64,000 bases of DNA from Glaciozyma antarctica PI12 (GCA_002917775.1 KZ627151.1:756607-820606); one strand, 5' to 3'. Positions 1 to 12,229 are shown, numbered from the stretch's first letter. A program made the numbers and translations. Notes: generated by a model from the letters alone, not told the origin.

Positions 1-24
1 CTGATACGAGGTTGCGCGCTACAG

Positions 25-1582
25 ATCTCTTCCCAAGTCTAAGGACGAACACACTCCCTTCATCCCCAAGCGTGGCGAGAAGGACTTTGAGCCCATCCCC
101 TTCTCCTCCTCCCTCTCCCAATCCAGCAAGGAGGCGACTCTCTCCCAGTACCAGCTCAACACGCTCAACGAGTCCCGGTCAGCTCTCTTCAGCGCCCTCT
201 CCTCCGGCTCCCGGTTCCACTCCTCGAGGAGCTACAACTCGTTCACCTGGCGACCAAAGGTGGAGGGAGGACGCGCTTCATGCGACGCAGGGAGCTCGGC
301 GTATGGCGTGCACTTCTCCAACCTGGGAAGGCACAGTGCGGAGAGGAAGCGGTTGGAGTTGTTACCAGAGGAGGCGCTGTACATGGTGGAGAGGGGAGCG
401 ATTGAGCTGTGGAGGGAGGTAGAGGAGGGAGACGAGGGCGCGCCCAAGGTGCCTATGACGGTGCAGCAGGCTTGGGCCGAGATTATTGGGCACGATGAGC
501 TCACGGTGGAGCGGTTCCAGGTGCGTTGCGGTACTGTTGGAGGAGCATACAGGGCGATAGCTAACCAGTCGTTCACGCGCAGGTCTACGCCCACCTCAAG
601 CGGTTAGGTTACGTCCTTACTCGCGCACGAGCAACCCCGCATCCTCAGCCGAAAGGCAAGCCTGAACTCCCTCGACGCTCGCTTTTGGCCCTCCTCGCCC
701 TCCCCTTCTCCGCCCTCCGCCACTTCGTCTTCCAGCTCGTCTCTTCTCTCCGAAGACTCCCCCTTCTCCTCAAGTCGAACGCTCCTCTCCTCCGCCTCAC
801 ACGCCTTCTTCGACAAAGCGAGGGCATCTCTCGTCCATTGCTCTTTGGTCGTCGCTGGGCTACCTACGGTCAGTCCTCGCCCTCGCTCCTCGCTCCTCGC
901 CATCCGCGACTGACTTTCTCGAACAGACCAAATATTCGGCCGCCTGCAAGTCATTCCTACAGGACACGACGCTGCCCTCCCACGGTCCGCCGTCCCGCAC
1001 ACTCCCAGCCTCCTCGAACCCCTCGTCCCCGCCATCGACTCGACATCCACCACCCCCGGCCTCCCCGACCTGGAGCAAAACCCCTACCAGATCTTCTACC
1101 ACATCTACAAGCCCGTCACCAAGTTCCGCAAAACAGTTCCTCCTCCTCCCGATTTCCGTCTCGTCGTCATCAAGTGCGTTCTCTGCTCCCTCCCTCGCTC
1201 TCCCCGCTAACCCCCTCACAGCGCGAACACCACTCCCCTCCCCGATCTCTTCGAATTCGCTTCCCTCTTCTCCACCGTCCCCTTTTCGACCGAAAACACT
1301 CTCCTCCCCCCACCCCCCGTCGCACGCGTCGGCCTCCCTCCCCCTACTCCCCGTTTCCGACCTCGCGCCCCTCCGACCGCTCCGACTCTTTTGCAGAAGA
1401 TCAAGGCGTACCTCCCTGGAAGCGGGAAAAAGAAGTTCAAGCCGAGCCCGTACCCCAGGCTCAAGACGGGCAGGAGGAGCGTGCTGGTTGCGGTGGTGGA
1501 TAATGGGACGACGTCGTTTTTGAGGTTCTCGGAGGCGGAGTTTGCGAAGATGCCGTGGTTGGGGACACCGAGGGCTGCGTAG
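25..1582 (+). CDS. SEN54: tRNA-splicing endonuclease subunit Sen54 (5' partial)
   Basis: Structural subunit of the nuclear tetramer that cuts introns out of pre-tRNA. The window opens inside an intron whose acceptor is at 21-24, so the N-terminus lies outside. Four exons are visible, with introns near 521-582, 869-926 and 1168-1219. The first exon carries the family hallmark LLPEEALYMVERGAIEL, and the third carries NPYQIFYHIYKPVTKFRK followed by PPPPDFRLVVIN, both typical of Sen54. The last exon ends FLRFSEAEFAKMPWLG with the stop at 1580-1582. The exact joins in the low-complexity middle are less certain than the ends. It converges on the GCP2 gene with under 200 bases between them. Confidence 0.85.
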
Positions 1583-1768
1583 TGGAATCGAGATGCTGTT
1601 GGGATGTACGATGCGCGTCGCCGTGTCTCTGGGGCGCTCTTCGAGACTTTTCCGCTTCGCAGGATTGAGCCGAGAGAGGTCTGAAATCATGCGCGTTGTT
1701 ACAAGTTGGCAAGGTTACTGAGGGACTAAGGGGCTAACGACGGAAGGGGGTATCCAAGGAGGGAGGTC

Positions 1769-4700
1769 CTACGCCGAAGGGATCTTGAGGTTCGTGAGGC
1801 GCACGACGAGTGGGAGCAGCGCGGCGTTCTCCCTCGAAGCGTGGAAGTTAATACGCTCTAGATTCGTCTTGCTGTGGTGGTTGAAGTTCTGCTCGAACCT
1901 GTGGCGCGAAAGACGTTAGCGAGGCCAGCGAGAGAGAAGGGACCAGCGCACTTGAAGAGGAAGTCCCACTGCTTCTGGAAGGGGACTTTGGTCCAGTCGC
2001 CGCCGGCCTTGTCGACGAGAGTCAGAGCAGTGGCGATGCTCTTGGTGAAGTGAGAGGTGTAGGAGGCGAAGAGGGTGCAGACGGTAAGGAGTTTGCTGTG
2101 GAGCTACGATGCGAAGTCGTTAGATCGTGCCAGCGAAACATGGAGACCGAGCTCACCTGCAAGAGCTTCTCGTTCGTGAGGAGGCACTCCTTGAGGCACG
2201 TATCGAGGAAGTCGACGTGATCCCGCAGGAGTTGATCGACCGTTTCGACGTTCTCCAGCTTGGCCTCCAGCGCTCGCCAATTCAGCTCGAGGACGCCGCT
2301 GACCGCAAAGCTGTACATCTGCTGCACGAACGCAAACATCCTCGCGCGGAGAGCGAAGACGCGGCCCTTCCACTGCTCGAGCTCGGGGTAGGGCGACTTC
2401 CTCCGCCACAGCGGGGACTTGATGTGCTCGGTCCAGGTGTCGGCGAGGACGCGTTCGAGGTGCTTAAGTTGGAGGAGGTGGCGGAAGATGAGTTGGTAGC
2501 GGAGGATGGTCTTGCGCGAGATGACGAGGGAGAGGGGGAAGCGGACGGTGTAGTCGAGCGTGAAGGCTTCGTAAGCTGCGGAGGAAGGCGTCAGCTGGTT
2601 CACGACATGAGCGCAGGGAACTGAACGAACCGACAAGCGTGCTTGCGCTCTTCTCCGCCTCCTGCGCCTCCTCTTCTCGCTTCCCCTCCTCCATCATCCC
2701 CGTCCCGAGCGCATCAACGCCATCCTCGCCGAGGAATGCTCCGCTGACGTTGACGACCTTGACGAGCCACTCGGTGAGAGTCGAGTTGCCCATCGAGACT
2801 TTGAGATCCTCCTTGTACGGATCGCTCGAGGACGCTGAGGCCGGATTCCGAAGTGCAAGGTCGAGGAGAGACTGGAGCTTGGTCGACGAGGCGTGCTTCT
2901 TCTTCTTGTTGAGCTCGTGTTTGGCGACGTCAAGGAAGTGGGTGAACGAGTCGCCATGGTCGATGAAGAAGTACTGCTTGATCGATCTGTCGGAAGGGAG
3001 TGAGCGACGACCAACCGAGCAGGAGGACAGGACGCACCGTAACCGAGAAACGAGGTGCTGCTGCTGGAGTAGGAGCTTGAGCAGCGTCTTGTTCGCATAC
3101 GTGTACGCCTCGTCAATCCGCTTGTAGAATCTGTGCTCGCTCCATCAGCTCCACTCCATCCGACAGCAAGAACGGGACTCACCCTTCCTCGTTCATCGCG
3201 ACCAGCTCAGAAGACTTTCCCCTCCCCTCCGGCACCTCAATCTCGATCCCACATTCGCGAATGACGTTCAGGTACTTGCCCGCGAGCAAGATCTTGTTCT
3301 TCCACGGCTCCAAGAACGCCGGCACGACCGCACCTCCCACGAGTCCCCTCGCCCGATGACTCTCCTTTGACTGCCCGACCTTCTTCGCACCCTTGTCCCT
3401 CAACGTATACCTCCTCTCCCAATACTCGTCCGTGTAATCCATTTCGAGGCTCCCTCGCGTAATCCCCTTGCCCTCCTTGACGATAAACTCCTCCCACAGA
3501 TCCGCCAGCTGCCCCGTCGTTATCCACCCGAGGAGAATCCCGACGTACGGCTGACTCGCGCGCAGGAGAAGAGTGCGATACAGCTCGAGCGCGATCGGGT
3601 CTCCCGCTGTTCGCTCGAGCTTCTCGTGCAGGACGCCGAGAACTTCTCCGCCTTTCGCAACCCCGCGCGCCCAGCCACCGCTCGCTCCGGCTGCTGCGCC
3701 CCGCATCTCGTTGAGAACGTCGCGAAGGCCTTCGCCGCCGATTCCGTCGTTCGTCGAGCCTTCGGAAAGAGAGTCGTCGTCGTCAGGGGAGGAAAGGTTG
3801 AGAGCCACGAGGTCGGAGGTGAGTGAGTGGAGGAGGGAGAGGGTGTGGAGAGTTGGGTGGAGGTAGAACCAGAGGCGTTGAAGGGTGAAGGTTGGGGAGG
3901 TGAGGAATTGATGCTCGAGTTGAGCGAGGAGGACGAGGTATTCCTGCAAGGGGTGACAATCGTTAGTTTGAAAAGCACCGCGGGAGACAGGTACTCACGC
4001 GAAGCATTTCTCGGAGAGCGGCGCAGAGAGCGTGGTTGATAACACCGTGCTCAAGAAGCGAAAACTGCTCGACGAAGGCGTTGATGGAAGTGTAGTAGGT
4101 GGCGAGGGGTAAGAGGCGGGCAATGACAGAGGAGAGCCAGGGGTCTGCAACAAGGTTAGCTTGATACTCCGAGGAAAGGCGGGAGGACGCACCAATGCTC
4201 GGATCTATCACGAACTGAGCGCCGTGGAGCCGCTCGTAGTCGTCTTCGGGAGAGAAGGAAGGGTCGTATTCGATGTACTGTCCCTCGATACCCTGCGTAG
4301 CACGTCAGTCCCCACTCCCACCCGGAACGATAGACGCACCATGAGCACAAACAGCAAGACCACGACCACGAGCGCCTCCTGAAGGTCCGCTCCTAGACCC
4401 TCAAGCTCCTCCTTCGCTAGCCCTTCCCGAACTCGCGTCTCTGTCTCCCGCACCTCCTCCTCGCTGTTGTCCTCCGCGTAGGTGAGCTCCCCGTCCTCGT
4501 CGCGACTTTGGTCTCCCCCTCGTGCCGCTGCAATCGTCACGCGATGGGGAGATATGGGCGGTAGTCGGGAGTTGAGGGGTGCGCGACTGAAGGAAGCCTC
4601 GGAGATGAAGGAGCCTGAAGGAGCAGGTTCTGAAGGGGTGTGAGCTCGGCGCGTTGGTCCTCCTCCCCAGCTAACTCACCACGCGACAGGGATTCGTTCC

Positions 4701-5035
4701 CACCAGATACATATACGTCCTCTCGCTCCCGAGCAGTCCTACTGCGGTACCCCGTCGTCTTGACGGCCGTTCGAATGCTGCTGGTGATCTGCCGCCAAAC
4801 AACATCAGCTCAGTGCTCTCCCTGCGACTACGCCCGCACCCACCTTCTGCAAATCCCGTTCTGCCAGTCCTCCAAAGCGAGCTGCAGAGCTCTTGGGCGT
4901 CTTCGGGACTGTGCCGTAGACTGAGCCGCTTCCGGTCGCGTACGAAGAGGAGAGGGCGGAAGGAGGGCGCGTGCCGAGTGACGAGGGAGGACGGTTCGTG
5001 GACGCGCGCGAGTCTGCACGCAAGTGGGTTGCCAT
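1769..5035 (-). CDS. SPC97: gamma-tubulin complex component 2 (Spc97/GCP2)
   Basis: Core subunit of the gamma-tubulin small complex that nucleates microtubules at the spindle pole body. The N-terminal part is Ser/Pro-rich and disordered. A QEYLVLLAQLEHQF segment starts the first Spc97/98 domain, followed by GILLGWITTGQLADLW, the YTDEYWERRYTL region and KILLAGKYLNVIRECG, which fit GCP2 better than GCP3. The second, gamma-tubulin-binding domain includes YTVRFPLSLVISRKTILRYQ and the heptad-like region after it, ending LTNLKIPSA and stop at 1769-1771. The gene is interrupted by about nine short introns. I chose the ATG at 5033-5035 (MATHLRAD), the first in-frame Met with the disordered leader. 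It diverges from the F-box gene at 5243. Confidence 0.9.
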
Positions 5036-5242
5036 GGCGCTTCTGCTATCGCCTGTTGGCCAGAGGAAGGGAGACGTGAGGCGAGGCGGCGCGGGGGGAG
5101 GAAGTGGGAGATGTTTGCACAGATCGTCTCTTGACCTCCTCCCTCTCGCCCGCACGACCGCTGCTTCCGGAGCTATCTCGGCGTACACTCAAGCCTACCT
5201 AGCAGCGCGCAACACAGACAACAGCCGCGCGGAGCTCTGATA

Positions 5243-6844
5243 ATGGCGACTGCTTTGTCTCCACCTGATAGCCTTCCCACCTCTCCTCGTGAGTGCCCCT
5301 CCTCCAAACGGAACCCTGGAGCGCTCTAACCCCACGCCTGCAGTCCAATCCAACACCCAGCTGCCGGTATTTCCAGCACTTCCCGCCGAAACCGTCGCTC
5401 TCATTCTCAGCAACCTCACAGCCACCGAAGCGCGTCTGCCTTGCCTCGTCTCGAAGCTCTGGGGGGACCTTGGGCAGACAGTCGTCTGGAAAGGTATCCA
5501 AGTCCCAGCCGCCGATGTCTTTCTTTTCGCTCGTGCGAGGTGGCCCCTACGCTGCCTTTTTGAGGAAGAAGAGCCCCGTCGTCGCCTTGGACGGAAGGTC
5601 AAGGACCTCAGGCTTCGCGGAGATCGTATCGAGGCAGCTGGGGACGAGGCGGATCAGAGAGACGGCGCCACCGAGACTCGTACCATCCTCGAGGGATGTC
5701 GGAAGCTCCTCCAGAGCTGCACCCGCCTGAAAGACCTCTGGCTCGACAATCTCCATCATTCGATGCTGCGGACGATCCTCGAGACAGTTACGACTTCGGC
5801 GCGGGACTCCCTCAAAGCGCTCAAGCTGACGCACCACGAGTCAGGCTCTGTCGGATTTCCCTCCGGCTCGACCGACTTGTCGACTTCGGAACTCGTCGAT
5901 TTGCTTCGGCTTCTCCCCAATCTTCGTCGACTCCACCGCCAAATCCCCTTGCACTCGACTTCGGATCCTTAACCTGTCCTGCAAGCCGACTCCCGAGCTC
6001 CGAACATTTCCTCCGTCCCGCTGGCCGACCTCTTTCTCGCGCATCACAACAACGGCATCACGCAGCCCTCTGGAGAGACCGACGATGGATCTGCGGCAAC
6101 CATCCTGCGAGCTACGAACAAGGATACGCTTCGCCAACTCTTATTCTACGATGAGAGCGCTGTCACCCCCGTCGTGCAGTGGCTTTCGCAGCCCGGATTC
6201 AACCTCGACACCCTAGGCCTCGGCTTCCCTTTCCTCGATCCATTCGCTTTGATCAACGAAGTCGTCTCCGTCCTCCCCTTCCACCAGCACCTTACCGCCC
6301 TCCTTATCTCGTCCCGAGTCGACAGCGATGGACCCGTATCGATCCCTCCGGCGTTCTTTAAAGCCCTTCCTCGCAGCCTCGTTCGTCTGAGCATAGCTCT
6401 GAATGTAAATCTGGACGACGGCAAGCTCAAGGAGTTCATGCGGGGGCCGGTGGGATCGAAACTCAGAGAGTTCAAGACGAGCACGCAGTCGAAGCTTACG
6501 GAGGCGGGCGGGGCTTCAGAGTCGATGTACTACGATGTTGTTCGGGGGAAGTCGAGCGTAAGCTTTTCTTCAAAGTCTTGCTCCTTTGTGCGGGTGCTGA
6601 TGAGTGATCAGCAGATACGGGCGATTCTGAATGAGCTTGCGAGCGAGGAGGGAGAGGAGCCAGTCGCGGGGAGGTCTGAAACATTGCTTGCTGTACATTT
6701 CCCCGTGTTTTCAGCCCCCTAGTTCCGACCAGCGAGCGATGCGCAAGCTCAAGCGTCGCGAAGGCGAGAGGAGCGGAAGTGCGAAGTTTGCGAAGTCTCG
6801 GTCGCGAGCTGGTCTCTTTCTTCGCAGCGCACACTCGAGCTTGA
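5243..6844 (+). CDS. F-box protein with leucine-rich C-terminal part
   Basis: Probable substrate adaptor of an SCF ubiquitin ligase. Exon 1 is tiny (MATALSPPDSLPTSP), then an intron with canonical donor gtgagt joins to LPVFPALPAETVALIL, the start of a 40-residue F-box that continues through CLVSKLWGDLGQTVVWKGI. The rest is Leu-rich with LKDLWLDNL and LKALKLTHH repeats. Around 5930-6000 the frame changes; a GT-AG intron with a weak donor (gtcgac) would restore it, but a one-base slip is equally possible. Two canonical introns near 6560 and 6677 precede the last exon, which ends at TGA 6842-6844. I cannot name the substrate. Confidence 0.7.
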
Positions 6845-7000
6845 TGGCGATAACGACTAGAGATTTACAGCAGCTCTGCTAAACACAGCGTTTTACCGCC
6901 GGCGAAAGGAAACGCAGCACCCGGCCTGCGAGGGTGGCGTCAGCACCTTCGCACCTCGCTAGCGAAGAACAAACTCACCTTGGCCGCAATCGGACGCGCC

Positions 7001-8096
7001 CTACGCGATCAACGCCCTCTCCTTCTCCATCTTAAACTCCCTCCAGCGCAGCACGCAATCCAGCACCGCGTCATTCAGTCCCTCCACGCCATCAATCCCA
7101 ACCTTCCTCTCCTCCTCTGCCATCATGTTCGCAGCCGGAATCACCACCCGCTTCCTCGGGAACTGATCCTCCTTGAGCTCGTGCAGCGTGTTGATCCAGA
7201 TATAGACGTCTCTACGCAAAGAGGGGAGGTCGCCGTCGATCGGGATTGGAAGTGCTGGGACGGGAGGGAGGTTGAGGAAGTTGCCGAGGGAGGAGAGGGT
7301 GCGGAGGCTGGAGAAAGAGGGGCCGAAGAGGAGGCGGAACGTATCGAAGTTGAGTTGAAGGATGGGGAGGACGAGGTTTCCTTCGCGTTCGAGTGCTCTG
7401 CTCGCGCGGAGCCTCGTCGTGCTGATCGATTCGTGGACGTAGGCGACCGTCGTAATGATCTCAGCCAAATCGCTGGAATTATCTTCGTCGCTCGTCGGTC
7501 CGAATTTGCGCAGCTTGGCTTTGATGAAGGGGAGGAGCATGCGACCGACGGCGCAGCGAGTCTCGACGGACGAGGCGAGGAAGTTGGCGCGAAGTCTAGC
7601 GCAAGCGTGAAGGTTCGAGAGCGTATTCTCGTCGATATCGGAGTCCTCGAGGTCGACGAGGTCCTCGAAGGCCTTACGCAGCTCGTAGGAGCGGAAAGCG
7701 GCGGGGAGGCGATTGATGGCGGCGACGAGGCCTTGCTCCACTTGGACCGGGGTGGAGCGTGCGCTGCAATGAACGAGCTTAGCGTCTATCTGGAGAAGAT
7801 TAGCAGGTGAGTACGTACGTTGAGCTCCCGTTGAGGAGAGCGAGCACGCGCGCTCTCAGCTGCCGCACCTTCGCCCCGATACAGGCCCAGCCAAGCTCCA
7901 CCGCATGTCCCGCACAAAATAGTAGGGCGACAAATGCCACTACGAGCACGAAGGAGGTGATCAGTAGGCGTCCAAACACGACTGAGGGAGAGAGGTCAGC
8001 TCCGAGTCAGCAAGGAGGCACGCCACGCGACTCACTCGCCATCCTGAAGCCCTGGAGGAGGCCACGGCAGAGGTACAGGTTCAGCTTCCTCGCCAT
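7001..8096 (-). CDS. orphan membrane-anchored paralog family, copy 1
   Basis: I do not recognise the family; two relatives lie in this window (8421-9625 and 19589-20742). The ATG is at 8094-8096 (MARKLNLYLCRG). Two introns (phase 1, then phase 2) have canonical donors. Exon 2 encodes one strong hydrophobic segment (LLITSFVLVVAFVALLFCAG), then a basic stretch. The soluble part of about 260 residues contains the blocks shared by all copies: SSVETRCAVGRML, VLPILQLNF, SLRRDVYIWINTLHELKE and AVLDCVLRWREF. A single-pass membrane protein with an alpha-helical domain is inference. A canonical intron-like sequence follows the stop and may lie in the 3' UTR. Confidence 0.7.
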
Positions 8097-8420
8097 AGAT
8101 TTAGGATTTAGGTATCGCTGACGAGCGGAGGCGACAAGGCAAGAGGCAAAGGCTCCCGCCCCTCCGGACGAGCTTTGAGATCTCTCTGAGAGGGCCTCTT
8201 TGTCTCGCCTCTCTGAGTTATTCTTTTCCCAGCTGCTGGGTGGAATTCTCAAGAGGAACTGACTACGCGCTCTCAAAGTAGCTTGGAGCAGAAAGCTGCT
8301 CAAATACTCGCCCGGACTCCGGCCTTTGACTCTCCTCATGCGGAGAAGATTGAGGCAGTGAGCCCTCGCAGCGTGCGAAAAGCAGCCATTGATATCTAGA
8401 GATGTTTGCATTCTCTTACT
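8097..8420. other. intergenic, between paralog copies 1 and 2
   Basis: Promoter region of copy 1 and 3' end of copy 2. The sequence is lower in GC than its surroundings, with short direct and inverted motifs such as ctctgaga. I see no gene here. Confidence 0.5.
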
Positions 8421-9625
8421 CTAAAAGAACGGTCTGCGCAGCAAGGCAGAAGTCAGCCTTCCTCCTCGCTACCGAAACGACACAAAACGCACCTCCCAAC
8501 TGAACCGACCGCATTCACCCTTGGTCTGTACCCCTGCAGCCTAATCTCCTTCCAGCGCAGCACGCATTCAAGCACAACATCGAGCAACCTCTCCTCCGAA
8601 ACCTCCCCCGTCGTCCTCTCCACCCTCGCCTTCTCGTTCGCCACCAGCAAGAGCGCTCTCTGCTCTGAGATCCCAGTCTCCTTGAGCTGCTCCAGGCTCT
8701 CGAGCCAGTCGCAAAGATCTCGACGCAAAAGCGGCATGCTCTCCTGCGATTCGATCGTCTGCGTCGGAGGGTCGGGAACGTTGATGAGGGCTCCAAGCCA
8801 GGAGAGGAGGTAAAGGCGAGAGAAAGTGGGGGCTAGGACCATGCGGAGGGTGTAGAGGTCGAGAAGGAGGATAGGGGTGACGACGCTTCGCTCGAGGAGG
8901 AAGGACTTGTCGGAGAGGAGTTGGGGAAGGCGAATGGAACGTCGGAGGTGCAGCTCTAGGTCTAGCATCTCGTACGTGTCGTCCCAAGATCCTTCGGAGG
9001 CACGCGTGAAGCGCTCGCGGAGGTTTCTTCGGAGAACGCGCGTCAAATCTCGAGCGATCATGCAGCGTCGTTCGACGGACGAGGAGAGGAATTCGGCGCG
9101 ACGGCGGGCGCACTTGGCGAGGTGGAGACGTCCTGTGGTGCTCAGGTCGTATTGTTCGCGTTTCAGGACCTCGTTCAAGTTAAGAAGTGCGCGGTGGGAG
9201 CGTTCGAAGGAGAGGAGGTGGTCCAGCGCGACGGCGAGGGGAAGGAGGGCAGGGGAGCTGCATGGTCCTCGTCAGCTCTCCTCCTCTAAAATCTAAAGCC
9301 TGGAAAGCTGAACGCACTTCTTCTGATCCGCCTTGGCCGCTAGAAAGGCTGCCGCACGATTCCTCCACTCGGCGACCCATGCAGCTGCGCGACACAGCTC
9401 CAGCTCCAACCATAGCGACGCGCAGCACGCCAAGCTAAGGATGCCCACGGTGAGGGTGGTCAAGGCGAGCGCTGCTCGAGCAAAAAAGGCTGTGAGCTGT
9501 GGTCAGCTCTTCCTCTTCGAAAGGGCCGCGAGAAGGAGCAACTCACTCAAGAGGGAGCCGACACAACGCAGTGCGGCGACGCAGAGACTCCCTACCTCCT
9601 TCAGAGAACACCAGGACGATACCAT
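8421..9625 (-). CDS. orphan membrane-anchored paralog family, copy 2
   Basis: Tandem relative of the gene at 7001-8096. The ATG is at 9623-9625 (MVSSWCSLKEVG). The first two introns interrupt the protein in the same places and phases (1, then 2) as in copy 1. Exon 2 gives the hydrophobic segment ALALTTLTVGILSLACCASL. The soluble domain carries SSVERRCMIARDL, VVTPILLLDLYTL, PLLRRDLCDWLESLEQLKE and LLDVVLECVLRWKE. A third, canonical intron (donor gtgcgt, branch gctgac) near 8437-8493 joins SVGR to PFF and a stop at 8421-8423; without splicing it the frame would end at 8453. Function unknown. Protein identity to copy 1 is low outside the blocks, so the duplication is not recent. Confidence 0.7.
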
Positions 9626-10165
9626 ACGAGGAGCGGTAGTGGTGAGCATCGAAGAACGAAGAGAGGAAAAAATCGAATCCTCCGTGGAGATCGTCGCGGG
9701 AGACTTCGAAGCAGTGAGGAGATCCTAGGGGCTCTGAGGGAGCGAGCGAAGTCTGCGAGGAGCGAACTTTGTCCCCAAGTCCGCGAGTACCTCCCCTCGG
9801 AGAGGGAGGTGCTCTCTCCCTCATTCCTCGCCACTTCGCCCACCTCCCGGCTCTTCCCCGCTTCCAGAGCACTTCCAAAGTCCTTTCGTGAGTCCGAGGA
9901 ACGTTTTTGCAACCCTCCCGCCTCCCCAGTCTTCCACAGCACGTACGCTCCCGGTGGGTCCGCACCGGCTGAGTTCAGAGGCTTCGCGCCCTCTTCCACC
10001 CAAACCCAGCTCTTGAGCTGGCCTCAGACCCCAGACTGGAGCTCTCCCAGATTGCGAGTCCCTCACGACGACGAGCAGTTACGGAGCGCCGCCAAAGAGC
10101 CCCTCAGTCGCAGATCTTCTCCTCTGCCTGGGTCTCTGCCTGGGTCGAACAACAACAAGATTCAT
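9626..10165. other. intergenic, 540 bases
   Basis: Lies between the 5' end of paralog copy 2 and the 3' end of the site-2 protease, both on the minus strand. It should hold the promoter of copy 2. An open frame on the plus strand (9809-10372) is Ser/Pro/Arg-rich and overlaps the protease, and I do not believe it is coding. Confidence 0.5.
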
Positions 10166-12003
10166 TTAAGCAAACAAGAGCTCTACCGCACTTCCCAGCA
10201 CCACTCCTACCAGCAACCCAGTCGTCACCCTCCTCAGCCCCCTCTCCACGCCCTCCCCCCTCTCCGCAATCCTCCCGCACCTCCTCGCACTCCATCCCAC
10301 CACCGCACCCAGCAGTCCTTCTCCCTCCGATTTCCCACCCTCACGACCCTCTTCAAGCAATGCCCCTGGTGAGGCGGCGGCGAGGAGGCTTGCGAAGAAG
10401 GAGGAGAGGATGGCGGAACCGTCGAGGTGTGGGAGGGGGAGGAGGTTGAAGAATGCGAGAGTGAGGGAAAGGGAGATGGTGTGCCTGCGCGCGGCGTTAG
10501 TGGTTCGTCGGAGTGGAGAGTGGGAGAGGACGCACGAGATGAATCGCGAGATCGTCCTCGGTAGCGAGAGGGGGAGGAACCACCACCTTGGCTCGAGGCC
10601 TGTCACGCTCACTGTTTTTCACCATCAGTTCCGTCTCTCCTCCTCACGAAGAAAAAAAAGGACTTGCCCTGCTCCAACACCCCCCTTCTCGCCCCCTGCC
10701 AAACCACGACCCTCGTCTCCTCTCCATCCCGCACCGTGATCCTAACCACTTTCTCCCCCATTTCAATCCTCGCACAAACCCCCTCTCCACACCCCGTACT
10801 TCTCACACACCTCTTCGCCCTCTCCCCCGTCCCCCAAAGCTCCTCCGCGCTCACGCACGCCGTCCGTCCCTCCTCCTCCTCGAAACATAATGAAACATAA
10901 TCCCCCTCACTGCAACACCCTTCCCGTCTCTCCGAGAATCCCTCGCGGGGAAAACACCACCCCATACTCTCGTACGCGCCTCCCCCCTTCCTTTCTCAGG
11001 TATTCCTCCCACACGATCGAAGGGACTCCTTCATCCAATTCTACGTCGTCCAACCCCACCACCATCTCCCCCGCTCTCAGAAGTCCTTTCAGCGGACTAC
11101 TGGAACGCAGATCAACCACGCGTACCCCACCCTCGACGCTCGCATAAAAAGGCGCGCTGAGGGGCGCGAAAGAGAGTAGCGCGAACGACGCGGCGAGGAA
11201 AAGGTTGTGTGTGATTCCGGCGGTGGAGATACGGAGGTCTGTGAGTGGGGCGGAGGGGAATGGGGAGGGAAGGAGGACGTAGAATGTTGGAAGGAGGAGG
11301 TGGAGATGAAGGCCGGTGCGGAGGAGGGGGAGGCGCTCACTGCGGGTTGGTGGGTTCAGCGCAGGAAGGGGGGGAGGAGGGGATGAGGGAACGTACGAGG
11401 CGGCGGAGAGGGCGTGGCCTAGTTCGTGGAAGGACTGGGAGAGGAGGAGGGCGAGGAGGAGGAGAGGGAAGGCGGAGAGGGGTAGCGTTACACCAGGAAT
11501 CTGCCCGTCGTTAGCTCCTTCCTTGGGATTAGGCACCTAGGGAAGGGAACGTACGATAGGTCGCAGGACGCTCTCGCCTCCCTCAGCTGGTAAACCCCGC
11601 TTGACGAGCCGCACCACCTCCTCCTTTCCCCCGAGCTTCCAGACCGTCCCAAGCCCTCTCCAGGCCGCCCACACCAACACCAACTGCGCCCCAGCAATCC
11701 CCACCACTCCCACTATCGCCCCGAGGTCCCATACATTCCTAAGCGCGCGTTTCCCAAATGGCCGGAGGAGACGCGGGGGAAGGTCGTTGAGCGCGGTGGT
11801 GGAGAGGTGGAGGGAGAGGTGGGAGAGGGTTAGGGATGTTCGTGGAGGGTGGGAGGTGGTAGGGAGCGGAGGGGGTGGTCGGTGGAGGAGGTGCAGGAGG
11901 ATCCAGAAGAGGGCAAGGAGGGAGAGGAAGAGGAGGAAGGAGGGCACTGTGGGGCTGTGTTAGTGGGCGCTGCCCTGCCCTGTGGTAAGCGGAGGAACTT
12001 ACT
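10166..12003 (-). CDS. site-2 protease (S2P, MBTPS2-like intramembrane metalloprotease)
   Basis: Zinc protease that cuts transmembrane substrates inside the Golgi/ER membrane; in fungi the known substrate class is SREBP. The zinc motif is FHELGHAL in an N-terminal hydrophobic region, and the third ligand motif is LPLPHLDGSAIL near the C-terminus. A PDZ-like stretch lies between them (SSPLKGLLRAGEMVVGLDDV), followed by a Cys-containing luminal part. Several membrane segments are evident. The start codon is split: A at 12003, then a 56-base intron, then TG at 11946-11945 (MPSFLLFLSLLAL). One intron near 10625 is only 36 bases. Near 10940 the frame changes; a 34-base GT-AG intron would explain it, but this join is unproven. 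Confidence 0.82.
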
Positions 12004-12229
12004 GGGCCTGCGAGGAGCTGCGACTGCTCCTTCGCTGCTGAGACGGGAGGCTATACCGTGGTGGACGAAGTAAAGAAGTAATCGCGTCCGGCGGACTTGG
12101 TTGCTCTCACTTCTCTCCAGAAGAGCAGCAGAAGAAGACAACGAGCTGGCTTCTGGGAAGCGTACGGCACAACGAGCGCGTCTAATATCACCCTCTATCG
12201 ATTCCAGTGCCTATACTATCTCACTCCGT

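Noticed and set aside
9809-10372. Plus-strand open frame of 187 codons
   Set aside because: Overlaps the C-terminal exon of the site-2 protease on the other strand and is low-complexity Ser/Pro/Arg.
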